This document shows positions 44,130-55,007 of a stretch of DNA of 64,000 bases, piece by piece; within the stretch, counting starts at the first letter, position 1; every line of letters starts with the position of its first letter. This stretch comes from Incurvaria masculella. Taxonomy: Eukaryota; Arthropoda; Insecta; Lepidoptera; Incurvariidae. The stretch spans positions 12,152,001 through 12,216,000 of the forward strand of contig OX335655.1 in assembly GCA_946894095.1 (NCBI GenBank), read 5' to 3'. The position numbers were made by a program, and so were the translations under genes. The notes under the pieces are model-generated. The model was not told the DNA's origin. It did no database searches and saw nothing but the letters and a program-made list of their open reading frames with translations.

Positions 44130-45110
44130 TAATAGAGTAATAACGATACAGGAACATGAATGTCTCTCACTTCCAGCGAGATTAGGAGGACGAGCCATTA
44201 ACGACCCCACAAATAATGTAACTCACGCCTATGAAACTTCTCAAGCAGGAAACCAGATTTTGATCAACGCCCTATTAACAGGTACTGAATTACACGTCGC
44301 AGATCAACAACACCATGCAACGGTGGCAATGAACAAAGAAAGAAAGAATCGAAGAATTCGTGAACAATCATTCTATAACAAAATAATTGAAAAATTACAC
44401 AATAAAATGCAACGAAGTGTCAAGAGAGCAGTTGAAACGAGATCATCTCAACGGCTTACAATCCTTCCCAACCCTCAAGATAACACAGATCTTACGTTAA
44501 TGCAGTTCAGAGACGCTCTAGCAATACGCCATTGCCACGAATCATTCGGTCTTCCGGAAGTTTTTGAGGGCTGCGGTGAGAAAGGATTTGACTTAAACCA
44601 TGCTCTCAATTGGAAAAAAGGTGGACTAGTAAAACAAGGTCACCACCACCACAGAAATTACTGCAAATAATGGGCAGAAATCGCATTGGGCGCAGCTATG
44701 GTTGAACCAATAATGCATGATGCAAATCTCACCTGATAGGTGTCATTATGCTGCACGGTGTCTGGGAACCGGCGAGGAAAGCGTTTTTTGACGTTCACAT
44801 TGTTAATCCTGATTCCGCCTCATACAACATCCGCACCTGGTCCAATATCTCACAGAGTCATTCGAAGGAGAAGCAACAACAATAAAAGAGAGCAGCAGAA
44901 GACCTAAAGGCTTCTTTCATACCACTAATATAATCTTGTGATGGTGCAGTCAGCGTAGTATATGAAAGCTTTATAAAGAAGACAGCCACACATTTGAGCG
45001 GGAAATGGCATAACCCATTATCACAGATAGCGGGATGGGTCAAAACAAAAATGCAAATTTCGGTCATAAGAGCAGTGTCATCCAGAATAAGAGGCACAAG
45101 AAAGAAGGTA
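44130..45110 (+). pseudogene. Second retroelement with RLE-type C-terminus, decayed
   Basis: The plus strand reads NRVITIQEHECLSLPARLGG, further NALLTGTELHVADQQHHATV, then SSQRLTILP, LTLMQFRDALAIRH and CGEKGFDLNHAL. After a frameshift at about 44735 comes [20 protein letters not shown], later IRGTR. The order LPARLGG, FRDAL.LR, CG..F...HAL, G.W....FFDV, RGTR is the C-terminal layout of RT proteins abundant in invertebrate genomes. FFDV aligns in position with LLWDATC of the 33.7-36.6-kb element, so an RLE-like nuclease is inferred. The RT core is absent and stops occur. Confidence 0.65.
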
Positions 45111-45654
45111 CAAAGCGCCGGGTTTGAAGACGGTGCTGGTAACTGGAACCCACGAGCAAGAGCTTGTTTGAACCTGCTGTGTCACCTTATGCTTTCCTAT
45201 TAATCTCTTCTTCTCTACTTATATAAAAGGCAACGTCTGTCCACATGTGAAAGGTAATCTCCGTAACCACGGAACAGATCAAGATGCGAATTAAACCAAT
45301 TTCAAGAGAACATCGCGGAGAACGCTTTAAGGTACCATCACGCTAAATATCCTAAGGGCTGAGCAATATCAATGAAATTACTTTCAAACAAAATTAATAC
45401 CATTCCGTTGCGTCTGGTGGCGTTACTGGCGGCGTCATTTTGACCGCTCTCTCTAAAACAGAAGCGATTCACTATTTTCGCACTGAATGTCAGAAAGCGG
45501 ATGGCGCGGGGCGAATTACCGACTCTTCTATACGCATTTTGTTTTGCTCATTGTTTTTTCCGTTTTTTACATTTTGTTGTTTATGGGGTCTCGCATATAA
45601 TTATAGCATGGATTAGACTTAATAAATATACACATACGATCAATATCTCGGCTT
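45111..45654. other. No gene recognised
   Basis: The 93-codon plus frame at 45501-45782 has no known domain and overlaps a probable LINE tail. Confidence 0.4.
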
Positions 45655-45790
45655 TCACTATCAAATCAAATCAAAAATCATTTATTCATCATATAGACAG
45701 TAAGATTTATAACATAAATAATAAATATAACAGGGACCATCTCAGCATAAGTTGCATTTCACTTAGTGAGCAGCAACGCTGATTTACGTC
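45655..45790 (-). repeat. Probable LINE 3' tail
   Basis: On the minus strand the text ends 'aataaatgatttttgatttg' with repeated GATTT units, a common 3' end of lepidopteran LINEs. No coding part accompanies it. Confidence 0.35.
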
Positions 45791-46439
45791 TGGTCCCTAA
45801 AACAATAAAATAAAAACCAAATCCTTCGAATCCTGTCGAAACATTCAAAAAAGAGAGAAAAAAAAATAAGCAACACAATACAAAAAAAAAAGAGAAAACC
45901 AAATATCAAAAAGTATTACACACACATCCGTTTAAAACATAAATCACATTTGAAGAAAGGTAAGCAAAATTTGCAAACTAGCTAAACATCTGGGTAGAGA
46001 TGGCGCCACGTGTACTCTCATAGAAAAGAATAACTTCTATCCGGGTAGAGATGGCGCCATGTGTGATTGGCGATTAGAAGATCATGGCGCGATAGATGGC
46101 GCTGTGAAATTAAATATTTTCAAAGACCGAAATTCTGCAAATATTTTCGCCGCAACTATTTACTATAGCATTATATAACTTTATATTTATATTCTTTGCT
46201 TTCTGTGTACAATAACTTTGTACAGGCCAGAACAGCATTAAATAAGACATGGGAAACTATCTTTTGTCTCATAGAAGATCATGAAACATATGAAAATTTG
46301 TATGGGTAACCCATTATATCTTCAAACTAGGTATATAAAAACGCACCTGTTTTTTAATGAATAGTTCATATGTTTTTGGTCAAGAAATGGCGCTATCGCT
46401 GATTGCATTTATGTATCTTCTTTCGAGACTCCCTAATTG
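45791..46439. repeat. Diverged short duplication with AGATGGCGCC; no gene
   Basis: 'gggtagagatggcgccacgt' near 45993 recurs as 'gggtagagatggcgccatgt' near 46042, and 'agatggcgctg' follows near 46093. The rest is A-rich. Confidence 0.4.
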
Positions 46440-47315
46440 TACCTAATTTATATCGCATGGGTTTATTATTCCCGCAATTTTAGGACTAATTAGCATCAGG
46501 CAAAATTATGAGAGGGGTGTGCAAATAAGCAGTGGTTTGAAATGCTTATAAATTAAGATCCGATGTAGACCTTTTGGTTTCCACGTCTAGCCTGATTCTG
46601 CTCACAACTTAAAAGCTACATGAAATCACTCTAAATTACCGGAGCGGTGAGCAGTGGGGTGAAATGCTTATAACTTGCGCGGGGACTGGCCTAGCGTACC
46701 AGAGGCCTGGGTTTAATACCGACTTGCACCACTGTCTTTCTCTTTCAGAGTTCGATAAGTGCATTTTCGTCACGAATGCGAGCTGCTCCATCATCCGGAA
46801 TCCATGTAAAATTGTAGGTCCCTTCACCTACTAGGTGGTAGGGTTTAAGCCCGCCCGGGTTGGTACCATCGCATTGGATGAAAAGATGGTCGAAGCTAGA
46901 ATGTAAAATTGTCCGTGTTTTCCATCCAGTTCAATGTAGCCGTGCTCATAAAGGGAAGGTCCTGGCATGGCACCAAATTCCTTCGGAAATGTGGTGCATT
47001 GTGGGCCGATATCATAACGGTAGTTGTGTGATATTAGCCATCCATGTCAGGTCGCATAAAAAAAAAACTTGCGAACCACTCACCCGATTTATATGCGAAT
47101 TGAATCTACGTTTGGCGTCTCTGAACGCGCTCCAGTTACGGATGGGTGACCATGTTCGATGTTGAGGCTGGCTGTGGTTTGTATGCCACGTAAAACTTTT
47201 GTACACCATTCGTAGGGTTCATTCCGCCTGGGATGATACATAGGTACCATCGCATAGAAGGAATGCATCATCGGGGCATGAAAATTGTCGTGTTTTAGAT
47301 CCATTTTAACGTGGA
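46440..47315 (+). repeat. Host repeat with a SINE inserted in it
   Basis: Left (46440-46679) and right (47066-47315) parts are contiguous in the diverged copy at 48525-48960. Shared blocks: 'acgtctagcctgattct', 'gtgagcagtgg'/'gtaagtagtgag', 'gcgaaccactcacc', 'gatttatatgcg', 'gatgttgaggctggctgtgg'. Within it some blocks recur at about 140-bp spacing, suggesting an old tandem unit. Confidence 0.65.
46680..47065 (+). mobile_element. SINE family 1 copy with target-site duplication
   Basis: Flanked by AACTTGCG at 46672-46679 and 47066-47073. The head is CGGGGACTGGCCTAGCG with GGCCTGGGTTTAATACC in the box B region, followed by the normal body and 'catgtcaggtcgcat' plus poly-A. The related locus at 48.74 kb reads straight across the target (ATAACATGCGAACCACT) without the SINE, which confirms both boundaries. 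Confidence 0.9.
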
Positions 47316-47996
47316 AGTACGTAAGTAAGAAATAAAATAAAAAAATATGCTGCGTTTATTGTTATTTTTACGAAGTTCGTCATTTACTTCCAGCAAACAG
47401 ATGGTGTTATACAAATCACTATTCACAGTCCCCAAAGCAACAGTCTGCATGCCTGTCTGTTTCATTTTACGGCGCACATCATTTATGTTTTAATTGTATA
47501 AAGCTGACATCACGAAATTAGTCACAAGATTGACGCGATAGTCCCCTTTCATGGTGTTTCATCGTCAAAAGCAGTTTGATTCCGAGCAAGGATTTGCTGA
47601 GCCGTCAAATTACACTTAAAATCGTATAAAATAATGCTATGAACATTTTCATAAGTTAATATCATATGGTGATATATACACACGCATTTTTTTTTAAATG
47701 ACGCCACAATGCAAAAACAAGTCACAGTAAGACAAAACAAACAAGTCAAAATAGCCTAAGAACCGATTGCATACCGAGAGGGATGAGTTAATCAATGTTC
47801 AAATACGTCACTTTCAGTGAACCGCATAGAGTTCCTTCCATACTGTCCATACAAAGTGACGTGTTTAAGCTGACGATGATTTTGATTTTTTTCCCTTTCG
47901 TGCACACGGCCCTATGAGTTATAATACCAAATTACTTAATTACTTTTAAAATATTATTTAGCTAAGTGGCCAGTTCCGAAAACTTATAGTGCGCCC
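47316..47996. other. No gene recognised
   Basis: AT-rich; minus frames of 60 and 66 residues are not recognisable. Confidence 0.45.
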
Positions 47997-48034
47997 TATC
48001 TAATCTAATCTAATCTAATCTAATCTAATCTAAT
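47997..48034. repeat. (TAATC)n microsatellite
   Basis: About seven tandem TAATC units. Confidence 0.9.
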
Positions 48035-48060
48035 AAATAATATAAAGGGGAAAGTTTGTA

Positions 48061-48107
48061 ATAATGGATGGATGGATGGATGGATGGATGGATGGATGGA
48101 TGGATGT
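48061..48107. repeat. (GGAT)n microsatellite
   Basis: About eleven uninterrupted TGGA units at the 5' side of the Helitron-like element. Confidence 0.95.
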
Positions 48108-48524
48108 TTGTTACTCTTTCACGTAAAAACTACTGAATGGATTCTAATGAAACTTTACAATAATATAGCTTATACATCAGAATAACACATAGGCTACAAT
48201 TTATGTGCCCATGGGCTTTAGAACTTTAACGGGGCTGCGAAAACGATGCCGGTAGCGATACTTCACACTAGGGGGAGAGGAGCCGGGGGCGGAGGCGGGG
48301 AGCGGCGGCGGGGGGAGGGCAGACGTCGTGACTGTTTGGTGTCCGTTTGGCGAATTTTCAAGGCACTAGCGATTTGTAAAACTTAGTACATGTACATTTA
48401 ACTACCCGGGAATTAGGATTGGCTAAATAGAATTCAGTTCCGCTTACGCTAAGATGGGGCTGTCATACAAACTGCAATGCTATGCACGGCTCGGCTTTGC
48501 GGCGGCAGCGCTTACTTTTACTGA

Positions 48525-48960
48525 AGTACGGCTTGGTATTTCCTGCAACTTTAGGACTACTTGGCATCACGCTAAATCGCCGGAGGAGCGACCAACAGAA
48601 TAAAATCCTTGAGAACCAATTACTCGATTTAGATGTGCATTTTATCTACGTCTAGCCTGATTCTACTAAAAACTTATAGATTACATAATATAACGCTTCA
48701 TTACCAGAAGGGTAAGTAGTGAGTCTTAAAGTCTTATAACATGCGAACCACTTACCTGATTTATATGCGTATTTTATCAATGTATAGCATCTCTGGGAGC
48801 AGTCAGGTTCGAGATGGGTTACTGTTTTCGATGTTGAGGCTGGCTGTGGGTTGGAGTCCACGCAAAACTTACCTACGTTACACGTTACTTACTAGGTAAG
48901 CAATGTAGCAGTGAAAGTGCAGAAAGGTTCTCGCGGCAAATGTATTTTTTTTAAATAGCC
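48525..48960 (+). repeat. Diverged copy of the 46.4-47.3-kb repeat, empty of SINE
   Basis: Matches both flanks of the SINE at 46680-47065 without the insert. It also contains 'ttggagtccacgcaaaact', similar to the SINE body start, so the two repeats share some sequence. Confidence 0.6.
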
Positions 48961-49189
48961 ACCAAACGTCAACGAAGCTCTAAATGGGAATTATTGGATG
49001 TTTCTCATTAAATCATGCTATTTCGGCTCGAACGATCTTGATTAAATTTGGTACATGGATACATTGTCCTGGACCAGTTTGACCCTATTTTGGACCAGTC
49101 ATGTGGGCTACTTTTTATCCATGAGATAATTTAGCCGACACTAACCCGAGCGGAGCCGGGTACCGCAGCTAGTGTATTATAAATGGGAA

Positions 49190-49376
49190 CGTTACAATAT
49201 TTCTTATTTAATTAATGCATATCGGCTCCACCCGTTATGATTAAAAAGTAGCAGATAAATAACATATTTATTGACCAGCCTTTTGGGCTACCTACTTTTT
49301 ATCTAGGAAATAATTCAGCTCGACATCAGTTCAAAAGGACATGGACCCGAGCGGAGCCGGGTACCGCAGCTAGTTA
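49190..49376 (+). mobile_element. Second Helitron-like 3' end in tandem
   Basis: Diverged repeat of about 48980-49166: 'aatgggaa', 'cggctc', 'gattaaa', 'gggctac', 'actttttatc', and an almost identical terminus ACCCGAGCGGAGCCGGGT then ACCGCAGCTAGT. Confidence 0.6.
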
Positions 49377-49435
49377 TTCATATAGCGACAATTGTATATG
49401 CGAAGACTTGAAATTGTATGTACACATTCTATCTA

Positions 49436-50718
49436 TTGGTTGGGGAAAAAGTTTCTTCGCATTTTTTAAGAAAATTCAAAACATTTTTTAATATGGTTTA
49501 TTTACATTTAACTAAAGTATGTAGGTACCATTTTGTTCGATAACTTTTTGCCATCTTGTAGGTAGGGACATGATCCCATTGCTATAGAAATATTGGGACT
49601 TCTGATCAATATACCGCGACAAGTGGTTTTGGCAGTCCTCTCGTGATGTTAACCTGACACTGCCTAAAGAATTCTGAAGAGACCTAAACAGGTGGAAATC
49701 TGAAGGTGCAAGGTCAGGACTATACGGCGGATGCATTAACACCTCCCAGCCAAACTCTCTTAGTTTTTGCTAAGTGGCTAAAGATGTGTGAGGTCTAGCG
49801 TTATCATGATGAAAAACCACACCCCTTCTGTTGATTAATTCCGGCCGCTTTCTCTCAACTTCTTGCTTTAATCTCATCAGTTGTTCGCAGTAGAGTTCAG
49901 AATCGATGGTCCTGCCTGGTGGTAACAGCTCATAATGAATAATGCCCTTCCAATCCCACCACACACACAGCATCACCTTGTTGCGAGTTAACCCGGGTTT
50001 CGCCACAGTCTGTGAAGCTTGACCGGCCTTTGACCACGACCTTTTTCGCACGTTCTTGTCGTACGTGATCCACTTTTCATCACCAGTTATCAGCTTCTTC
50101 AAAAATGGTTCGGTTTCATTACGTCGTAGTAAAGAATCACAAATGAGTACACGGTTCATTAGGTTTCTTTCAGTGAGCTCGTGAGGTACCCAAATATCGA
50201 GCTTTTTTGTGTACCCAGTTTTTTTCAAATGCGCCAAAACTGTTTTGTGGTCAATTCCTAGTTCTTCAGCTACGTCGTAACTACTGATATGCCGATCTTG
50301 CTCCACTTTTTCAAAAATGGCATCCATTTTATCCGTAATAGGGCGACCAGAGCGACGTGCATCTTTGACATCAAAATTTCCGGATTGAAAACGCTTAAAC
50401 CAAATTTGTGCTACTCTCACAGACACTGCACTAGGTCCATAAACATCGCAAATTTTTTTCGCGGCTTGCGTTGCATTTTTACCTTTTTTGTAGTAAAATT
50501 TTAAAATGTATCGAATTTCTTCATTACATTCACTCATTTTGACAGTACGAAAAACAAATGAGAATCACACATTTTCCTAATTTGAATTTGGAATTATGTT
50601 CTTTAAAATTTAAACTTTCAATGATACCAAAACCAGCCAGATACAAATAGTATAGCCAAAGAGATTTTATTACAAGTTCATACATACTATAATGCGAAAA
50701 GACTTTTTCCCCGACCTA
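49436..50718 (-). mobile_element. Mariner (DD34D) element, nearly complete
   Basis: About 1.28 kb. The left end TTGGTTGGGGAAAAAG and the right end, read inverted, TAGGTCGGGGAAAAAG form terminal repeats, followed on both sides by 'tCTTCGCATT'-like sequence. A TA dinucleotide (49434-49435) precedes the left end; the right TA is ambiguous. Size, ends and transposase fit the mariner family. Two partial relatives lie at 39050-39470 and possibly 42936-43211. Confidence 0.9.
49512..50537 (-). pseudogene. Mariner transposase, one in-frame stop
   Basis: Cut-and-paste transposase acting on its own terminal repeats. The 343-codon frame starts at ATG 50537. Residues 1-110 hold two helix-turn-helix regions with SGRP at 63-66; the mariner signature WVPHELTE is at 116-123. 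The catalytic triad is Asp153 (TGDEKW), Asp245 (HHDNARPH) and Asp280 (SPDLAPSD), with 34 residues between the last two, the DD34D spacing. Length is close to the usual 345. The sole lesion I see is TAG at codon 256 (49770-49772), 11 codons after Asp245. The sequence resembles the cecropia subfamily to which Hsmar1/SETMAR belongs (inference). A 255-residue product would lack the third Asp. Confidence 0.9.
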
Positions 50719-51633
50719 TTATTAAGGCCCTGGTACTAGCCAAATCGCAAAGTTAGACGAGGCACCCCAAGTTAACTAACTAAGTCTGACGATTATAAGT
50801 GTCATTCTTACAATATATGATTCCTTGTCTAGGAATCGACCTATTTTCGTTATTGTATGTTTCCTTTTTCTATACAAAATACATTGCGGAAACGGTGTCC
50901 ATTTCCGAACTTTTTTGACTAAATGTAGAAATCTAAAAGCAAATGGAATTTTTTGTTTATGCATATATGCTGTTTTTGCTTATATCTAGAAATCGAATTA
51001 CTTTCAGATTTCTAATGAGAAAAATCAACTTTTTTATTTTTATTATTATTTAAATAAATGATGGAATAAAAAAATATTAACAATCCATTATCAGTCTGGA
51101 GTTCTATTTGGATTTGCTGAAGCGTTTCACTACATATTATTACATTTGTTAAAAAGTGCATTTGTATGGCGCGAGTAGTTGGCTAATCCTAGCGCCTTAA
51201 ACCTTCTTAAACATACAAAAAATTAGGAGCATTTAAACCGTTATCGCCCGTATGAGGAATGTATAGGGTAACGACACTCTTAATTTAAATATTAGTTGTT
51301 GAGTATTCAGAAATTTCACAAACCTTTTTGTGGATTAAAGATTATATTCATCTGCTTATGCTGGGACCAGGCAAAAATAAAAGTAATATGCATACCGACG
51401 CGCTCAGCCTTGTGTTCATATGGCTGTAGTTGGAAACTTGCCTGCTCTAACAATGGCTCCAGTTTTTTCAGTCGAATGGCGAGCGCTGCATCCGATAGGG
51501 ATAACTTACATACGTTTGGTTCGTTCCGATGTTTTCAGCTTCACTGTTAATTGGTTTTAAGCTTTGTTAAATAATTATGTTTCAAGCAGTCGTTGTTCAA
51601 CCGTCGTTGCGTCTGTCGGTTTAAATAACCCAC
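50719..51633. other. No gene recognised
   Basis: AT-rich; frames of 62 and 84 residues show no known domain. Confidence 0.45.
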
Positions 51634-52195
51634 TTAAGGTGGCCCATCCCGCTCATCTCCCCATACAAAAGGGGAAAGAAGATCACGCCCATATTTCTTG
51701 TCAGAGATCCAAAATTTTGCTCAAAAAAGCTTTATTTGATCGAACTAGATGTCTGATGACCATTGGCATTGTAAAACTGTGTTTGGTTTCTAAGTTATAA
51801 GGTCCGAAAGTTCGAATTTTTCGCGCGTTTTATACAATAACTCTGGAGGTGGATTACGCGATGATAAAGTAAGAACAATTTAAAAAGATTTAAGAAGAAG
51901 AGAAGTCACCAGAGATAGCTTATTTAATCAAGATTTATGACCTATTTGGTTTTTGTTAGATTTTTGACTACAGCGGTCGTGGTTTACTTTTAGCTATAAG
52001 TCATTTTGAAATAAAAAAATCCGTAAATCTTACCAAATCATACGCTATGCACATTGTCTTTTTTGTGGACATGTTGCATCTTCCTCATCACGGAGCCTTT
52101 CTTATTCTTTGAAACAGAGATGGTCCCAGAGCGCAACAGCACGGTTTTGTACCGTGCCCGCGAATGAGTAAGCCCGCCGGGTTGGGCCACCTTAA
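51634..52195 (-). mobile_element. TTAA MITE, complete copy (562 bp)
   Basis: Reverse orientation of the 41496-42045 copy. Ends TTAAGGTGGCCCATCCCG and GGGTTGGGCCACCTTAA. The interior is conserved, with a short AAGAAGAGAAG insertion near 51893. Confidence 0.9.
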
Positions 52196-52270
52196 AAGCA
52201 TCTAACGTATCTTGATAATTTTATGTATTTAGTGAATACAACATTACCGTTATCTCATTTATTTGAGTTT

Positions 52271-52412
52271 CAGCGACAACTACATTTGAAGCATTGTAAT
52301 CAGATTTTGAAAATGATCTGGAAGGATCCTGTTTCCGACGAATATCACGACCAATACTTTTTCAGATTATTTTCAAAATCGGATTACAATGCTTCAAATG
52401 TAGATGTCGCTG
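52271..52412. repeat. Long hairpin: 44-bp arms, 42 matches
   Basis: Left arm 52271-52314 and right arm 52369-52412 are inverted repeats with two mismatches and a 54-nt spacer. A 73-codon plus frame (52223-52444) reads through it but has no known domain. It may be a MITE core or a source of hairpin RNA. Confidence 0.75.
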
Positions 52413-52444
52413 AAGCTGATATTAATCTCACGTATCATTTATAA

Positions 52445-53724
52445 ATGCAAGACAGCTTTTCCGAGCTCAACGTGGGTATATTTAGAAAATGAGGCTTAGT
52501 ATGTTAACTTAATATAGAAATTATTCTGACAATTCGCTAACAACTTGCGTTCGCATATTATTGGAAGACATATCACAGGTAAATTTTTCAAGTGGGCCTT
52601 CAGGGCAAATCCGAAACTATAAGAAATAGCTTAAATCACTCAAAGGAGTCATGAAGCCGATTTTTATACAAACTTAAACTGCATTATTCGATTTTTGGAA
52701 AAAATCTTTTCCTAGCCGGGAATCGAACTCGTGGATTTTGATAAAAATAAAGCATTCTGTATTGTTGCACTAGTCAATAGTGTCGCTCATAATGAACAAA
52801 TTATGCGAAATAATGTTGCAAGGAAAACTAAAGAAGAAGTTTTTATTTTTAATAAATGGTTCAAATTTTCAAGTATTCATGCGTTACACATGCCTACCTT
52901 CATTAATCAAATTGTTTAAAATCTCATTTCCTTTCTCTTACGATAGCCTTCAACCTAAAATTGAAAATACAATTCTGAAGTAAGAAGACAATTTTGTGAT
53001 CCTGAAAAGAATTAACACTTTCCTTTAGTTTGTCATATAACATAACTTGTACCGTACGTTCTTGTGTTAAAAATAAGAAAACCCACAATGTGAACCCTAT
53101 GAAATTTAAATATTTATTCAGGTGGATCAATAGCAACAAGCCAACAATAAAACTTGTGGCTTACTTGTTTACTTGTAGCTTGTGCATTTTTTATGTTTTT
53201 TTTTTTTATGTTTTTTTTTTTATGTTAAGGGCGGCATATGGCGTACGCCAGGATATCTTAAGGTGCCCGACGACGCCCATGTTTATTTTATGTTGCATTT
53301 TTTGGTTTACTTTGCCAAAGAAGAGAAGCGCCTTCAAAATTTATATTTTACCAAAACGTGTTTAAGAACAGTTGTTTCGATTTTTCGTCAACAATTTTAC
53401 ATAACCAAGAAGATTTCCAAGACCTGAAGCATAACATAATTTTTTGTTTATCATAAATGTACCCTTCTTTAGTACTCATTTGAAGATTTTGTCTTTTTTT
53501 CACTTATGTTAAAGACTGTACAAAGTAATTAATACCATTTACGTAGAAAGTCGTCCAAAGCATTGAATTCCCTCACATGTCATTTTCCAATTCCACGGCC
53601 AATAGAAATTCGGGTCGCTTCGACTGTACCCCCGATTCGAAGCATCACAAATTGAATTAATGACCCGAACAGAAAAATGTAGGGAACGGAAGATTGGATG
53701 TGGGATAAAAGTGGGCCAGTTGCT
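52445..53724. other. No gene recognised; T-rich run at 53188-53222
   Basis: Frames of 60-111 residues at 52731-53427 are AT-driven and unrecognised. 53188-53222 holds long T runs split by ATG. Confidence 0.45.
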
Positions 53725-54306
53725 CAATAGCACCGCACCGGACTGGTGGAGGCAGCGAGCGTGAAAGAGCAGGAGCGGCGATCGGAATTCATTCGTATGG
53801 CGGCAGCGCAGGCGCCAGTTAGTGGATAAGCGCTGACTGTACTTACATAGTTCGCTTACGAATTCGGGATGCGCAACATCGAATGCTCGTTGAACTTAAT
53901 AGCATTCTGTGAAGTTCTACGTCAGTGCAGGACACGGTTACTCCAACGGTCGCCGTCCCTTCGGCTGACGTGACCAGCCCACTGCCACTTGAGCTTAGCC
54001 ACCCGGTGTCTAATATCGACTACTTTGGTACGTCGTCGGTGGATTGCTTCGTTAGGCACCATATATATAGCGATATTGCCAGTATGGCTCGCTCCATTGC
54101 TCTCTGGGAAAATTTAAACCTTTGGACAACTTCGACCGTGGACAGGAAACCGGAGTGTGGGAAGACCACCCGTCGGCGGAAAGCAGTGGTTCCGTACCGC
54201 TGAGGGCCGGGAGGACTGGAAGAAAATTGGAGAGGCTATGTCCAGCAGTGGACGTAAACACCCTGACTGACTGAAGTTCTTCGTGTCGTTGGACCTCGAG
54301 AACACC
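53725..54306 (-). repeat. Unknown repeat copy, split by a LINE insertion
   Basis: Read inverted, 'ctcgaggtccaacgacacg', 'aagaacttca', 'gatgttgcgc', 'gaattcgtaagcgaac' and 'ctgccgccatacgaatga' match 56470-56665 in order. The other copy is uninterrupted at AAGAACTTCA, where this one holds 353 bp of LINE. Confidence 0.7.
53919..54271 (+). mobile_element. LINE 3' fragment with 5' inversion (twin priming)
   Basis: Flanked by 9-bp duplications TGAAGTTCT (53910-53918, 54272-54280). The left part (53919 to about 54128) is inverted: on the minus strand it reads QRAMERAILAISL and, after a frameshift, KLKWQWAGHVSRRDGDRWSN and RVLH. The right part (about 54129-54271) is forward: TGNRSVGRPPVGGKQ, FRTAEGREDWKKIGEA. 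The two parts are adjacent in the ORF (compare 40590-40794), so the insert is one cDNA with its 5' portion flipped. Confidence 0.85.
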
Positions 54307-54609
54307 TGAGCTTCTATTAAGTGTTACAAGTATTTTATCGAAAAATCGCTAAGATCATCTATGCCGCATGTTTACATAATTGAATCGAGCAGGCATTCAA
54401 AGGATACACTAATAGACTAAGAGGTCCCGACAGAAATGGTGACGATAACGTAAATGGCTGAAACTGGGTTGACCCTCTGAAGCTAAATGTGTCGGTCTGC
54501 CTGCGTCAAGTGGATGCGTTACCTACATAGATAAGGTGCCTGAAAAGTAGTTATCCATAAACAAAAAAGTATGATAAGGTAATTGGCTGCAAATAATGAA
54601 GCATAAAAG
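54307..54609. other. No gene recognised
   Basis: Spacer between the split repeat and the Penelope-like element. Confidence 0.45.
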
Positions 54610-54662
54610 TATCAGTACATAATATTTAGTTTAACGGCTTACCGCGCGTGTGAGGAGCAGGA

Positions 54663-54718
54663 CGTGCTGCTCGACGTTTCGGAGCCTCACATGGGCTCCA
54701 TCTTCAGGAGAACGTGCC
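54663..54718 (-). ncRNA. Hammerhead-like motif, left arm
   Basis: Mirror of the right-arm motif: minus-strand CTGAAGA at 54701-54707, a GGAGCC/GGCTCC stem II, GAAAC, and GTC at 54673-54675. Predicted cleavage lies between 54673 and 54672. Confidence 0.6.
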
Positions 54719-55007
54719 TGTCGCGACGGAGGTAGGCACGTTACTGGCTACCCGCCGCTTTGCTTCACTTCTCAGCGTCCATGGCAACACTCGTACATTT
54801 TCTTGAGGATTAAATAAGCTGAAAACTGAATTTCGGAGAGGTGCACCGACAACAGACGTCGAGGAAAACACAGTCAGCGTGTTTTGCACTTCACACGAAA
54901 TTCGGACCGCAGCTAATCCTCAATAAAATGTACGAGTGTTGCCATGGACGCTGAGAAGTGAAGCAAAGCGGCGGGTAGCCAGTAACGTGCCTACCTCCGT
55001 CGCGACA

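Larger units (their letters stand above)
48036..49166 (+). mobile_element. Helitron-like non-autonomous element, composite
   Basis: 48036-48230 has a layout very common in Lepidoptera: 'aataaataatataaagggg', a (GGAT)n run, then 'tgtttgttactctttcacgt' and 'aaaactactgaatgg'. A matching 3' end lies at 49136-49166: ACCCG...CGGGT hairpin, then ACCGCAGCTAGT, i.e. a hairpin followed by CTAG as in Helitrons. Between them are a G-rich segment (48271-48319) and the host repeat copy at 48525-48960, so either the interior was captured or two elements are involved. Confidence 0.5.

Noticed and set aside
47997..48107. CRISPR-like array
   Set aside because: Simple pentamer and tetramer microsatellites with no spacers; the window is eukaryotic.
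48271..48319. CpG-island promoter of a host gene
   Set aside because: G-rich on one strand only and embedded in a Helitron-like composite; no transcript evidence in sequence.
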